A DNA stretch of 64,000 nucleotides from an uncultured Verrucomicrobiota bacterium (GTDB taxonomy: Bacteria > Verrucomicrobiota > Verrucomicrobiia > Opitutales > Opitutaceae): assembly GCA_903898675.1 (NCBI GenBank), contig CAIUGM010000005.1, positions 62,001 to 126,000 of the forward strand, read 5' to 3'. Under the pieces are notes generated by a model that made no database searches, was not told the origin of the DNA, and worked only from the letters and a program-made list of their open reading frames with translations. Positions within the stretch are counted from its first letter, which is position 1. Every line of letters starts with the position of its first letter. Of the stretch, positions 53,075 through 61,075 are shown piece by piece. A program made the translations under genes and the position numbers.

Positions 53075-53950
53075 TTATTGCAGCAACCGGCCCAGGTAGG
53101 CGCCGTAGGACGACTTGCCCAGCTTCCTGATGTTGGCCTCAAGCCCCGCCCGGTCGATCCAGCCCTGCTCGTAGGCGATTTCCTCCAGGCAGGCGAGCTT
53201 CAGGCCGGTGCGGTTCTCGAGCACGTGGACAAACTGGGCGGCCTCGATCAACGAGTCGTGCGTTCCGGTGTCCAACCAGGCGGTGCCACGGCCGAAGAGT
53301 TCCACATGCAACTGTCCGCGCTCGAGGTAGAGGCGGTTGAGGTCCGTGATTTCCAGTTCGCCGCGGGCGGAAGGCTTCAGGCTGCGGGCGAGCGGGACCA
53401 CCTCCTTGTCGTAGAAGTACAGGCCGGGGACGGCGTAGTTGGACTTGGGTTGCTTGGGTTTCTCCTCGAGCGAAAGCACGCGGCCGCCGGGACCGAATTC
53501 CACCACGCCATACGCCTCGGGGTTCGCGACGTGGTAGCCGAAAATCGTGGAGCCGGTCGTGCGGGCCGAGGCGTCGCCGAGGCATTTCACGAAATGCGCG
53601 CCGTAGAAAAGGTTGTCGCCCAGGACGAGGGCGGAAGGTTCGCCCTTGAGGAAGCCGGTGTCGCCGGCGATGTGGAAGGCCTGCGCGAGACCCTCCGGCT
53701 TGGGCTGCGCGGCATAGCTGAGCTGCAGCCCGAACTGGGAGCCGTCACCCAACAGCAGCTTGAACAGCGGGAGATCCTGCGGCGTGGAGATGACCAGCAC
53801 CTCGCGAATGCCGGCCAGCATCAGCACCGACAGCGGATAATAAATCATCGGCTTGTCGTAGACCGGCATGAGCTGCTTGCTCACGGCGATGGTCAGGGGG
53901 TAGAGCCGGGTGCCGGAGCCACCGGCCAGGATGATGCCTTTGCGAAGCAT
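53075..53950 (-). CDS. rfbA: Glucose-1-phosphate thymidylyltransferase
   Basis: 291 residues, normal RmlA length. [35 protein letters not shown] is diagnostic, with VLGDNLFYG and [20 protein letters not shown] following. It makes dTDP-glucose from dTTP and glucose-1-phosphate, first step of dTDP-rhamnose synthesis. It is last in the minus-strand run from the NRS/ER-like gene through rfbB. Its ATG is 5 bases from the first TAAG word of element I1. Confidence 0.95.
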   Translation of the reverse strand: MLRKGIILAGGSGTRLYPLTIAVSKQLMPVYDKPMIYYPLSVLMLAGIREVLVISTPQDLPLFKLLLGDGSQFGLQLSYAAQPKPEGLAQAFHIAGDTGFLKGEPSALVLGDNLFYGAHFVKCLGDASARTTGSTIFGYHVANPEAYGVVEFGPGGRVLSLEEKPKQPKSNYAVPGLYFYDKEVVPLARSLKPSARGELEITDLNRLYLERGQLHVELFGRGTAWLDTGTHDSLIEAAQFVHVLENRTGLKLACLEEIAYEQGWIDRAGLEANIRKLGKSSYGAYLGRLLQ

Positions 53951-53955
53951 AGGTT

Positions 53956-54033
53956 TAAATTTTAAGAGCGTAAGGTTTAAGCAACGGAGATTTTCAGGCT
54001 TACAACTTTAGGCTTTAGCTTGCGTAAAGCTTA
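53956..54033. repeat. Inward-facing heptamer element I1 (word TAAGNNN) before rfbA
   Basis: Plus strand from 53956: TAAATTT, TAAGAGCG, TAAGGTT, TAAGCAA. Minus strand from 54033: TAAGCTT, TACGCAAGC, TAAAGCC, TAAAGTTG, TAAGCC. It is the first of two adjacent elements between rfbA and rfbB. Confidence 0.72.
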
Positions 54034-54106
54034 CCACGGAGCCGCCGGCTAGGATTAGGCCTTTTCTATTGCTCACGGGTGCAGGGTAAACAGACGGGAT
54101 AGCGTT

Positions 54107-54173
54107 TAAGGGCGTAGGTTTTAAGCAGCAGAAGTGTCGGGCTTACAACTTAAACCTTACACCTTAAGCCTTA
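54107..54173. repeat. Inward-facing heptamer element I2 (word TAAGNNN), contains the rfbB stop
   Basis: Plus strand from 54107: TAAGGGCG, TAGGTTT, TAAGCAG. Minus strand from 54173: TAAGGCT, TAAGGTG, TAAGGTT, TAAGTTG, TAAGCCC without interruption. The rfbB stop TAA (54166-54164) is the first three bases of the second minus-strand word. The 73 bases between I1 and I2 hold no gene. Confidence 0.78.
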
Positions 54174-55234
54174 CCGGTTCCGAGTCTCTCCCTGGAGTAT
54201 TTCCTGGCGGTAATATCCGCGGCCCACGGGCGGTTTTGGAGGTACCAGTCGACGGTCTTCTCGATGCCGGTGGCGAACGTCTCGACGGGCTTCCAGCCGA
54301 GCTCGCGGCTGAGCTTGGTGCAATCGATGGCGTACCGCCGGTCGTGGCCGGGCCGGTCGGCGACGTGCTTGATCAGGTTGGCGTAGGTCTGGCCGTCGGC
54401 GCGGGGCGACTTGCGGTCGAGCAGCTCGCAGATTTTTTTGACGATCGCGATGTTGGGCTGCTCGTTGAGGCCGCCGATATTATAGGTCTCACCCGTGCGC
54501 CCCTGCTGCAGCACCAGCCAGATGGCCGCGGCGTGGTCACCCACGTAGAGCCAGTCGCGGATCTGCATGCCGTCGCCATAGACGGGCAGCGGTTTCCCCT
54601 CGAGGGCGTTGAGGATGATGAGCGGGATCAGCTTCTCCGGGAAATGAAACGGCCCGTAGTTGTTCGAGCAGTTGGTCGTGAGCGTCGGCAGGCCATAGGT
54701 GTGCTGGTAGGCGCGGACCAGGTGATCGCTGGAGGCCTTGGAGGCGGCGTAGGGGCTGTTGGGCTCGAAATTATGTTCCTCCGTGAAGGCCGGGGCGCCC
54801 GGGGCGAGCGAGCCGTATACTTCGTCGGTCGAGACGTGGAGGAACCGGAAGGTGTTCTTCTTCATGTCCGGCAGCTGACTCCAGTGCAGCCGGACACCGT
54901 TCAACAGGCGCAGGGTTCCGACGACGTTGGTCTGGATGAAGGGCTCGGGCGAGTCGATGGAGCGGTCGACGTGTGACTCGGCCGCGAAATTCACGACGGC
55001 GTCGATCGCATGTTCCTTCAGCAGGCGGGCGACCAGCGCCGGGTCGCCGATATCGCCGTGCGCGAAAACATAGCGCGGGTCGCCGGCGAGGTCGGCCAGG
55101 TTGGCCGGATTGCCGGCGTAGGTGAGCGCATCGAGGTTGACGAGCTTGCGCAGGCCGGACGGTTTTTCCGTCAGGCGCTGCCGGATGAAGTTGGAGCCGA
55201 TAAAACCGCAGCCGCCGGTTACCAGTAAGTTCAT
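54164..55234 (-). CDS. rfbB: dTDP-glucose 4,6-dehydratase
   Basis: 356 residues. MNLLVTGGCGFIGSNFIRQRL (NAD loop), LHVSTDEVYGSL (Thr, Asp, Glu catalytic), SPYAASKASSDHLVRAY (YxxxK) and NNYGPFHFPEKLIPLIILNAL are RmlB hallmarks. It converts dTDP-glucose to the 4-keto-6-deoxy sugar. The last residues before the stop are encoded in the first TAAG words of element I2. Element I3 begins on its start codon: the T of the reverse-complemented ATG is the first base of TAAGTTT. Confidence 0.95.
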   Translation of the reverse strand: MNLLVTGGCGFIGSNFIRQRLTEKPSGLRKLVNLDALTYAGNPANLADLAGDPRYVFAHGDIGDPALVARLLKEHAIDAVVNFAAESHVDRSIDSPEPFIQTNVVGTLRLLNGVRLHWSQLPDMKKNTFRFLHVSTDEVYGSLAPGAPAFTEEHNFEPNSPYAASKASSDHLVRAYQHTYGLPTLTTNCSNNYGPFHFPEKLIPLIILNALEGKPLPVYGDGMQIRDWLYVGDHAAAIWLVLQQGRTGETYNIGGLNEQPNIAIVKKICELLDRKSPRADGQTYANLIKHVADRPGHDRRYAIDCTKLSRELGWKPVETFATGIEKTVDWYLQNRPWAADITARKYSRERLGTGKA

Positions 55235-55692
55235 AAGTTTTAAGAGCGTAAGGTGTAAGCCCGGAAGGGGGTGGGGCTAGGCTCGGATTTAAGTTTCAAG
55301 GTTTAAGCGACCGGAGCAAGGCATTGGTCATTTTGGAGACTTCCGTGTATTTCGCCTCCAACGCGGCGTAGGCCTCGGGCGAGAGCATGCCAAGATCGTT
55401 GGCGAGCAGTAACAAATAGCGGGTCTCCTCGGTTGAGCCGCGGGCAATGATCAGAAATTGACGGAACTCCGCCAGTGATCCGCGACCCTTGCCCTCTGCA
55501 ATGTTGGTTGGAATCGAGGCGGCGGCACGGCAGAGTTGGTCAGTAACGCGATAGCGTTCCTCGGCTGGAAACGACTTGGTTATGCGATATACTTCCAGCG
55601 TGGCCGCATGCGCTTTCTGCCAGACGATCAAGTCGCGCCAACTTTCAATTTTATCGGTGCTCACGAGCTTAAAACTTATCCCTTAAACCTGA
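55234..55692. mobile_element. Candidate IVS-like element I3: TAAG heptamer arms enclosing a four-helix-bundle gene
   Basis: Left arm, plus strand from 55234: TAAGTTT, TAAGAGCG, TAAGGTG, TAAGCCC. A second plus-strand set at 55290-55310 (TAAGTTT, CAAGGTT, TAAGCGA) overlaps the end of the gene. Right arm, minus strand from 55685: TAAGGGA, TAAGTTT, TAAGCTC, directly followed by the GTG start of the gene at 55664. Thus the gene at 55296-55664 is enclosed by inward-facing words exactly like the empty elements nearby. The whole unit fills the junction of rfbB and the NRS/ER-like gene. Confidence 0.55.
55296..55664 (-). CDS. Four-helix-bundle protein, 23S rRNA intervening-sequence protein family
   Basis: 122 residues with a GTG start. 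IESWRDLIVWQKAHAATLEVYRIT, RYRVTDQLCRAAASIPTNIAEG, KGRGSLAEFRQFLIIARGSTEE and TRYLLLLANDLG are the conserved stretches of the family first seen inside 23S rRNA intervening sequences (IVP); the fold is also that of Avd, the accessory protein of diversity-generating retroelements. Its biochemical role is unknown. It interrupts the rhamnose genes, and both its ends sit in TAAG heptamers: the stop TGA is adjacent to CTTAAACC-type words. Confidence 0.9.
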   Translation of the reverse strand: MSTDKIESWRDLIVWQKAHAATLEVYRITKSFPAEERYRVTDQLCRAAASIPTNIAEGKGRGSLAEFRQFLIIARGSTEETRYLLLLANDLGMLSPEAYAALEAKYTEVSKMTNALLRSLKP

Positions 55693-55696
55693 CCAC

Positions 55697-56566
55697 TCAG
55701 GCGCTGCGCCAGGAGCGCAACGCCTGCTCCACGGCTTCGTGGACCGGCGTGAGCTTGATGCCGGTGGCCGCGAGCTTGGTGGAGTTCATGACGCAATTGG
55801 AGCGCGGGGTCTTGGCCGCCGTCTGCATGAACTCGGCCTCGTCCTTGAAGAACGTGAACTGCTTGGCGGACACCCCGGTTTTCTTGATGAGCTCAACCAC
55901 CTCGTGGGTGGTGACCTGGCCGGGGTTGGTGACGTTGTAGGTGCCGAACGGCACGCGCTTCTCCCAGCAGGCAAAGGTGGCGGCGACGAATTCCTCCAGC
56001 TGTGAGATCGAGTTGGTGGCCTCCAGCAGCGTGCTGTATCGCATCAGCTTGCTGAGATAGTTGCGCGGGTTGTCGACCTCGTTGAACGGGATGCGCAGGC
56101 GCCAGACATAAACCTGCGGAAAACCGGCCAGGACCTCCTCGCCGAGCGCCTTGGTGCCGGAGTAAAAGCTGCAGTTGTCCGTGCGAAAGGTGAAGTTGGG
56201 CGTGTCGGTCTCGGTAAAGCCGGAGCCGTCGGGCCGGGCGCCCGTGAAGATGCAGCCGGAGGAAACATGGCCCCAGGGAACGCCGGCGGCGGTGCACGCC
56301 TGGGCGATCGTGCCGGGCAGCACGCCGTTGCCCAGCAGGCACTCGGTCTTGTGCAGTTCGCAGGCGTCGACGTTGGGCTTGCCGGTGTAACCGGCGGCGT
56401 TGATCAGAAATTCGGGCTTCTCCCGGCGCAACAGCTCGGTGAGCGCCGGCAGGTTGGTGTAGTCGAAGTCAGCCCGCCGCACGTTGCGGAAGGGCAGGCC
56501 TTTGCGCTGAAGCAGGGCTTGGTAAGCCGTGCCCACATAACCGGAACCGCCGAGCAGGAAAATCAT
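55697..56566 (-). CDS. NRS/ER-like nucleotide-rhamnose synthase (3,5-epimerase/4-reductase)
   Basis: 289 residues. It is an extended-SDR enzyme: IFLLGGSGYVGTAYQALL (NADPH loop), INAAGYTGKPNVDACELHK, VSSGCIFTGA, FTETDTPNFT, CSFYSGTKALGEEVL (YxxxK), LRIPFNEVDNPRNYLSKLMRY and FGTYNVTNPGQVTTHEVVELI. The TGKPNVDACE and NPGQVTTHE stretches are those of the plant/fungal RHM C-terminal domain and its bifunctional relatives, which do both epimerisation and reduction. No rfbC or rfbD is present beside rfbA and rfbB, so this enzyme probably completes rhamnose. RmlD-only activity is the alternative. Confidence 0.82.
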   Translation of the reverse strand: MIFLLGGSGYVGTAYQALLQRKGLPFRNVRRADFDYTNLPALTELLRREKPEFLINAAGYTGKPNVDACELHKTECLLGNGVLPGTIAQACTAAGVPWGHVSSGCIFTGARPDGSGFTETDTPNFTFRTDNCSFYSGTKALGEEVLAGFPQVYVWRLRIPFNEVDNPRNYLSKLMRYSTLLEATNSISQLEEFVAATFACWEKRVPFGTYNVTNPGQVTTHEVVELIKKTGVSAKQFTFFKDEAEFMQTAAKTPRSNCVMNSTKLAATGIKLTPVHEAVEQALRSWRSA

Positions 56567-56632
56567 GGGAAAGGGGAGAAATATGCTCAGCCTGGGACGG
56601 GCAACAAGCTGTTTTTAAACGGGCCCGCCGGG

Positions 56633-57400
56633 CTATTTCTTCCGGTAGTCGCCCCGGCTGAAGTATTTTTCGAGCCAGACATAGGCGCAGATGAAGAAAT
56701 ACCGGCTGCCCATTTCCTTGATCTTGAGCTTGGCCTCGCCGAATTTGCGGTTCTGCCAGGAAATCGGGATCACGGTCCAGGTGTACCCGCGCACGATCGC
56801 CTTCAGGGGAATCTCCACGGTCAGGTTGAAGTGGGGGGCGAGCAACGGCCGGCAACCCTCGATGACCGTCCGGCGGTAGGCCTTGAAGGCGTTGGTGGTG
56901 TCGTTGAGCGCGATATTGAAGCCGAGGCGGACGAGCAGGTTCGCGAGCCGGTTCACGAGCAGCTTGATGCGGGGGTAATCGATGACCCGGCTGCCCTTGA
57001 TGAACCGGCTGCCGAAGACGCAATCCCAGCCCTCGTTTAACAGGCGCCAGTAGCGGACGGCATCCTCCGGCGAATCGGAGGCGTCGGCCATCATGATGAC
57101 GCAGCCGTCGCCCTTGATGTGATTCAGGCCGTAGAGCACGGCGCGGCCGAAACCGTGCGGACCCTTGTTTTGCATTGGGACCAGGGTCGGCACGGTCTTG
57201 GCCAGTTCCGCGAGCACCGCCCAGGTCCGGTCAACGCTGCCGTCGTCCACCACCACGATTTCATGCGGCACGCCCTCGCGCTGCAAAGCCTGGTAGATTG
57301 CCGTGACCGTCGACGGCAGCGATTCCTGTTCGTCCCGGGCGGGCATGACCACCGAATACAGGGTCAGGGGCGGGTGGGAGGGAGGGGCGTCGGAGGTCAT
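56633..57400 (-). CDS. Glycosyltransferase family 2 (dolichol-phosphate mannosyltransferase-like)
   Basis: 255 residues. YSVVMPARDEQESLPSTVTAIYQAL, EIVVVDDGSVDRTWAVL and VIMMADASDSPEDAVRYW form the GT-A core with its DxD-like motif; FGSRFIKGSRVIDYPRIK follows. There are no C-terminal membrane helices, so it is the soluble DPM1-like type, loading a sugar onto a polyprenyl phosphate. Its end (SRYFFICAYVWLEKYFSRGDYRKK) is basic. It lies 66 bases upstream of the NRS/ER-like gene, with which it may be transcribed. Confidence 0.84.
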   Translation of the reverse strand: MTSDAPPSHPPLTLYSVVMPARDEQESLPSTVTAIYQALQREGVPHEIVVVDDGSVDRTWAVLAELAKTVPTLVPMQNKGPHGFGRAVLYGLNHIKGDGCVIMMADASDSPEDAVRYWRLLNEGWDCVFGSRFIKGSRVIDYPRIKLLVNRLANLLVRLGFNIALNDTTNAFKAYRRTVIEGCRPLLAPHFNLTVEIPLKAIVRGYTWTVIPISWQNRKFGEAKLKIKEMGSRYFFICAYVWLEKYFSRGDYRKK

Positions 57401-57439
57401 GCCGGAAGGTGGAGAATTAGGCGGGCGTCGGGGCGGGAA

Positions 57440-59158
57440 TCAAGGTTTCCCGAGACGATCGTTGCGCACATAGATCCGGGTGCCATCGACGTCGGCCACC
57501 AGTCCGTAGTGGAGGTCGATGTAGTCGCGCAGCGCGGGGAAGGTCTCATGGCCGAGGGCGGCGCGATCCTGGAAGGTGAAATTGCCCGGACCCACGGTGT
57601 CGATGAAGACGGGCGGGCGGTTGCGCTGCAGGTCGGTCATGTAGCGCGCCCGGTAGTAATCGATTTGTGCGCTGGCCTGGATTTCAGCGGCAGTGTGGGC
57701 GGTGCGGTTCGACTGCCGCATTCCGGTCAGGACATAATAACGGCACATCCAACCCCACTGGCCAAGCGATTCTCCCGCGCGGGCGTAGCGCAGGATTTCC
57801 TGCACGACCGGGGCCGCCGGGGCGGTGGCGTAAGCGGTCAATTTGCCGAGATACGGATGGGGGTGGGAAGCGCGGGACTCCACCTGGGGCCAGAGCATCA
57901 GGCCGGTAAATGCGAGCAGCAGCACGCCACGCTGGATCAAGCTTGCCGTCCCCGTCTTGCCGGCCAGCTGCCACCAGCCCGCCAAGAGGCAGCCGGCAAA
58001 CAGGGTCGCCGGCATGATCAGAAAAATCAAATAGTGGGTGTACTGCCGTCCGGGCGTCAGCACGGCCACCAGGCTGGAAAGAAGAAAAGCCCCGCTGAGC
58101 GCCAGCAGCCGCAGGGTTGCGGCCGGAAAGGCAAAGGACCGCATGAGCGTGGCGGCCATGAACGCCGCCGCGCCCGCCGCGAAGGCATAGAAGCCACTGC
58201 CGATGTCGGCAAACTCCCAGAAACGCCGGAGCATCTCCGCATGCGTGTAGTGATGGTCACCGGCGTAGCGGAGATTCTGCACGATGTAGGACCGCCAGGC
58301 GTGCTCCTGTTGTCCGTAGATCAAGGTCACAACCGTGAAGAGCAGCGGCACTGCGGCGGTGCCGGCGGCCAGGACCCCGACGCGGCGGAGCCTGGTTTTC
58401 AAATCAGTTTCGGTTGAACAGAGATTGATCAGGCTCGCGGTCACGAGGAGCGCGGCGGCGATCGGTGCACCCTGCAGTTTGGCCAGTGGTACGGCGCCCA
58501 GGGCCAGGCCGCCGCCAAGCCAGCACCAGAACGAGGCCCTTCGTTCCAGCGCGCCCAGCAGGGCGAGGCTGAGCAAGGTTGCACCCAGCGCATCGAGGAA
58601 CAGCGGGGCGTGTTCGCTGGAATAGTGCACAAAGTCCCAGAAGGTGCTGAACGCAAAAAAACAGAAGGCCGGCAGGCAACCGAGCCGGCCCAGCGCCTCG
58701 CCGTAGTACCGCGCCAGGGCGAGGTAGGTGAGCGCGATCGCGGCGAGCAGCAGCACCGAGCCCGTCAGGCGGGCCGTGCCGTAATTGATGGGCAGGCCCA
58801 CCAGCCGCACCGCCAGCAGCGGATAGGTGTCCAGCGGCCCATGGGTGCTGCCATCGACCGAGCGCCAGTAGATGGGATCGGACTGGAGGGTGATCCCGCC
58901 CGCGATCAGCTGGCTCTCATCGGGATTCAATTCCTCGCCGACAAAAAACAGCGGCCAGCGAAACGCGAGGAAGGTTGCAGCCAATACGAGCAGAAAGAGC
59001 CAGCGTGGCCAGAATCTCCGGGTGGCCGCCTCGAATTTCTCCCCGCCGAACCCGGCCAGGACCGGCCCGATCCCGACCACGACCAGCAGGGTGAAGCATG
59101 ACCAGGCGAGGGTCCAGTAGCGCGTCGGCTGCGAATCAAACCATTCGAGCATCAGCAC
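57440..59158 (-). CDS. Polytopic membrane glycosyltransferase, GT39/PMT-like
   Basis: 572 residues with about 11 membrane helices (YWTLAWSCFTLLVVVGIGPVLAG; WLFLLVLAATFLAFRW). The first periplasmic loop has EELNPDESQLIAGGITL, in which the D-E pair corresponds to the catalytic acidic motif of GT39/ArnT-type enzymes. Such proteins use polyprenyl-phosphate sugars made by GT2 enzymes like its neighbour at 56633. Substrate and product are unknown. Confidence 0.78.
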   Translation of the reverse strand: MLMLEWFDSQPTRYWTLAWSCFTLLVVVGIGPVLAGFGGEKFEAATRRFWPRWLFLLVLAATFLAFRWPLFFVGEELNPDESQLIAGGITLQSDPIYWRSVDGSTHGPLDTYPLLAVRLVGLPINYGTARLTGSVLLLAAIALTYLALARYYGEALGRLGCLPAFCFFAFSTFWDFVHYSSEHAPLFLDALGATLLSLALLGALERRASFWCWLGGGLALGAVPLAKLQGAPIAAALLVTASLINLCSTETDLKTRLRRVGVLAAGTAAVPLLFTVVTLIYGQQEHAWRSYIVQNLRYAGDHHYTHAEMLRRFWEFADIGSGFYAFAAGAAAFMAATLMRSFAFPAATLRLLALSGAFLLSSLVAVLTPGRQYTHYLIFLIMPATLFAGCLLAGWWQLAGKTGTASLIQRGVLLLAFTGLMLWPQVESRASHPHPYLGKLTAYATAPAAPVVQEILRYARAGESLGQWGWMCRYYVLTGMRQSNRTAHTAAEIQASAQIDYYRARYMTDLQRNRPPVFIDTVGPGNFTFQDRAALGHETFPALRDYIDLHYGLVADVDGTRIYVRNDRLGKP

Positions 59159-59167
59159 GGGAGTTCG

Positions 59168-60241
59168 TCAGAGGGGCGCCGAGCGCTCAAGCCAGTCGGG
59201 GTGAAGCTCGGCGTGCCGGGCGATCTCTTCCAGGATGGCCGGCGTCTTCGTGGCGGGTGCCCAACCCCAGACGCGCGTGGCCTTGGCGTGGTCGAGCACG
59301 ATCCAGGGGAGATCGAAGGCGCGGGTGGCGCCGTCGGCGGCGACGGTATGTGCGCCCAGCCGCTGCGTGCACCACGTGCTCAGCTGCCGGAGGGACATGG
59401 CGGAGGCGGCCCCGCCCGACAAATTGATCACGCGGTCGCCCGCGGCAACCGTGGGAACCGCCATCTGCTGCTCGAGCAGGGGCGCGAGGTCCCGCGGGTG
59501 CAGGCAGTCGCGCACCTGGTGGCCGTGGCCGCCGAAGCCGAGGTATTTCAGCGGACGCTTCCCTCGCCACGCATTGATCCAGTAGGCGAAGATGCCCTGG
59601 TCGGCGCGGCCGAACTGGCCGGCGCCGGCGAGCACGCCGCAGCGGTTGATGAAGACGGGGAAACCGAAGGATAAGCCGTATTCGAGCGCGAGCGCCTCGG
59701 ACGCGAGCTTGGTCGCGCCGTAAAGTGAAATAGGTGCACCCGTCGCGAAGGATTCATCGAGTCCGGCGGCGCTCAGCCCGGCCGGCAACGCCGCGCCGGG
59801 GGCGGGGACAAAGGCATCGTTGACCGCGGTCACCTTCAGGCTGGCGAGCGCGGCGATGGAATAAACGCGGCTGGTCGAAAGCAAAATGAAGCCGGCTTTG
59901 TGCGCCTTGCAGTATTCCAGCAGGTTGATCGTTCCACCCAGGTTATGCTCCACCAGCTGGCGCGAGCTGGTCTTGCCGTCCACGCCGGCGAGCACGCTGG
60001 GGTTGGCGGCGGCGTCGATCACCCAGTCGGCGGCGGGCAGGGCCTCCACGTCGCTGGCCGCCCGCAGGTCGGCGTGAAACAGCGTCACGCCCAGCGCCTT
60101 CAACTCCGCCCGGTTTCCTTCGCTGCCCGGGCGGATGAAATTGTCACAGCCGAAAACCTGATGCCCCCGGCCCGACGCGAGCATGGATTTGGCCAGGGTG
60201 CTGCCCGCAAAGCCGCAGATGCCGGAAATCAGGATACGCAT
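59168..60241 (-). CDS. NAD-dependent sugar epimerase (CDP-tyvelose/paratose 2-epimerase-like)
   Basis: 357 residues, extended SDR. MRILISGICGFAGSTLAKSMLASG (GxxGxxG), VIDAAANPSVLAGVDGKTSSRQLVEHNLGGTINLLEYC, LLSTSRVYSIAAL and YGATKLASEALALEYGLSFG (YxxxK) are visible. AANPSVLAGVDGKTS with HNLGGTINLLEYC is the pattern of Tyv-type CDP-sugar 2-epimerases. Its stop lies 9 bases upstream of the membrane glycosyltransferase ATG (59158). A UDP-sugar substrate cannot be excluded. Confidence 0.8.
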   Translation of the reverse strand: MRILISGICGFAGSTLAKSMLASGRGHQVFGCDNFIRPGSEGNRAELKALGVTLFHADLRAASDVEALPAADWVIDAAANPSVLAGVDGKTSSRQLVEHNLGGTINLLEYCKAHKAGFILLSTSRVYSIAALASLKVTAVNDAFVPAPGAALPAGLSAAGLDESFATGAPISLYGATKLASEALALEYGLSFGFPVFINRCGVLAGAGQFGRADQGIFAYWINAWRGKRPLKYLGFGGHGHQVRDCLHPRDLAPLLEQQMAVPTVAAGDRVINLSGGAASAMSLRQLSTWCTQRLGAHTVAADGATRAFDLPWIVLDHAKATRVWGWAPATKTPAILEEIARHAELHPDWLERSAPL

Positions 60242-60307
60242 GTGGAGGGGAGCAAAGCAGGACTTGACCGCGGGGAAAGCGTGAAAACCGCCGGATACCC
60301 CGGGAAG

Positions 60308-61075
60308 CTAAAGGCGCTGGAAACGATACTTCACCAGGGCGCGCAGCCAGGTGGGCGGGTCGCGGAAGATTGAGACCTTCTTGCCCTCCTTGAAGGAGCG
60401 CGACCGGTAGGCCACCGGGATCTCCACCGGCTTGTAGCCTTTCCGCGCCAGCTTGATGAGCAGCTCCCAGTCAAAATCGAAACGATCACACTCCAGGGTG
60501 AGGCCGGTGAGGCATTCCCGGCGGAACACCTTGTACATGGTGAACGGGTCGCGCAGCGTGAGCCCGAGGGAGAGATCGATCAGCCCGGTGAAGAACCAGT
60601 GCCCCGCGTTCAGCATGAAGGCATGCAGCATCTGCTCGTCAAATTTGCGGATGAAGATGCGGCTGCCGCCGTGGCGCGAGCCCAGCACGAAGTGGTGGGT
60701 TCCGGCCTGGATCGGCGCCAGCAGCGCCTCGTAGTCGGCCAGGTCATACTCGAGATCGGCGTCCTGGATCAGCACGACGTCACCGGTCATGTGTGCCAAG
60801 CCGTGGCGGACGGCGTGGCCTTTGCCCCGGGCCTTTTCCTCCAGCAGGATCCTCACGTGCGGGTGCGCCTGGTACGCCTGCACGATCTCGCGGGAACCGT
60901 CCGTCGAGTTGCTCTCGACGATGATGATCTCAATCGCCCAGCCCTCGATCCGCTTGGCCACGATGGCCGCGAGGGCCTGGGGCAGCGTCGCCCGTTCGTT
61001 GTAGACCGGGACGATGACCGACAGCGTCGGCCGCGCGGGCAGGGGCGGCAGGATCCGTGGATTACTCGGGCTCAT
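60308..61075 (-). CDS. Glycosyltransferase family 2
   Basis: 255 residues from the ATG at 61075 (MSPSNPRILPPLPARPTLSVIVPVYNE); a frame opening at 61123 overlaps the upstream membrane-protein gene more and was not used. TLSVIVPVYNERATLPQALAAI, IIIVESNSTDGSREIV and VVLIQDADLEYDLADYEALLAPI give the GT-A core with the DxD motif. FVLGSRHGG and MYKVFRRECLTGLTLECDRFDFDWEL are those of polyprenyl-phosphate mannosyltransferase-like GT2. The start overlaps the preceding stop by 4 bases. Confidence 0.84.
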   Translation of the reverse strand: MSPSNPRILPPLPARPTLSVIVPVYNERATLPQALAAIVAKRIEGWAIEIIIVESNSTDGSREIVQAYQAHPHVRILLEEKARGKGHAVRHGLAHMTGDVVLIQDADLEYDLADYEALLAPIQAGTHHFVLGSRHGGSRIFIRKFDEQMLHAFMLNAGHWFFTGLIDLSLGLTLRDPFTMYKVFRRECLTGLTLECDRFDFDWELLIKLARKGYKPVEIPVAYRSRSFKEGKKVSIFRDPPTWLRALVKYRFQRL

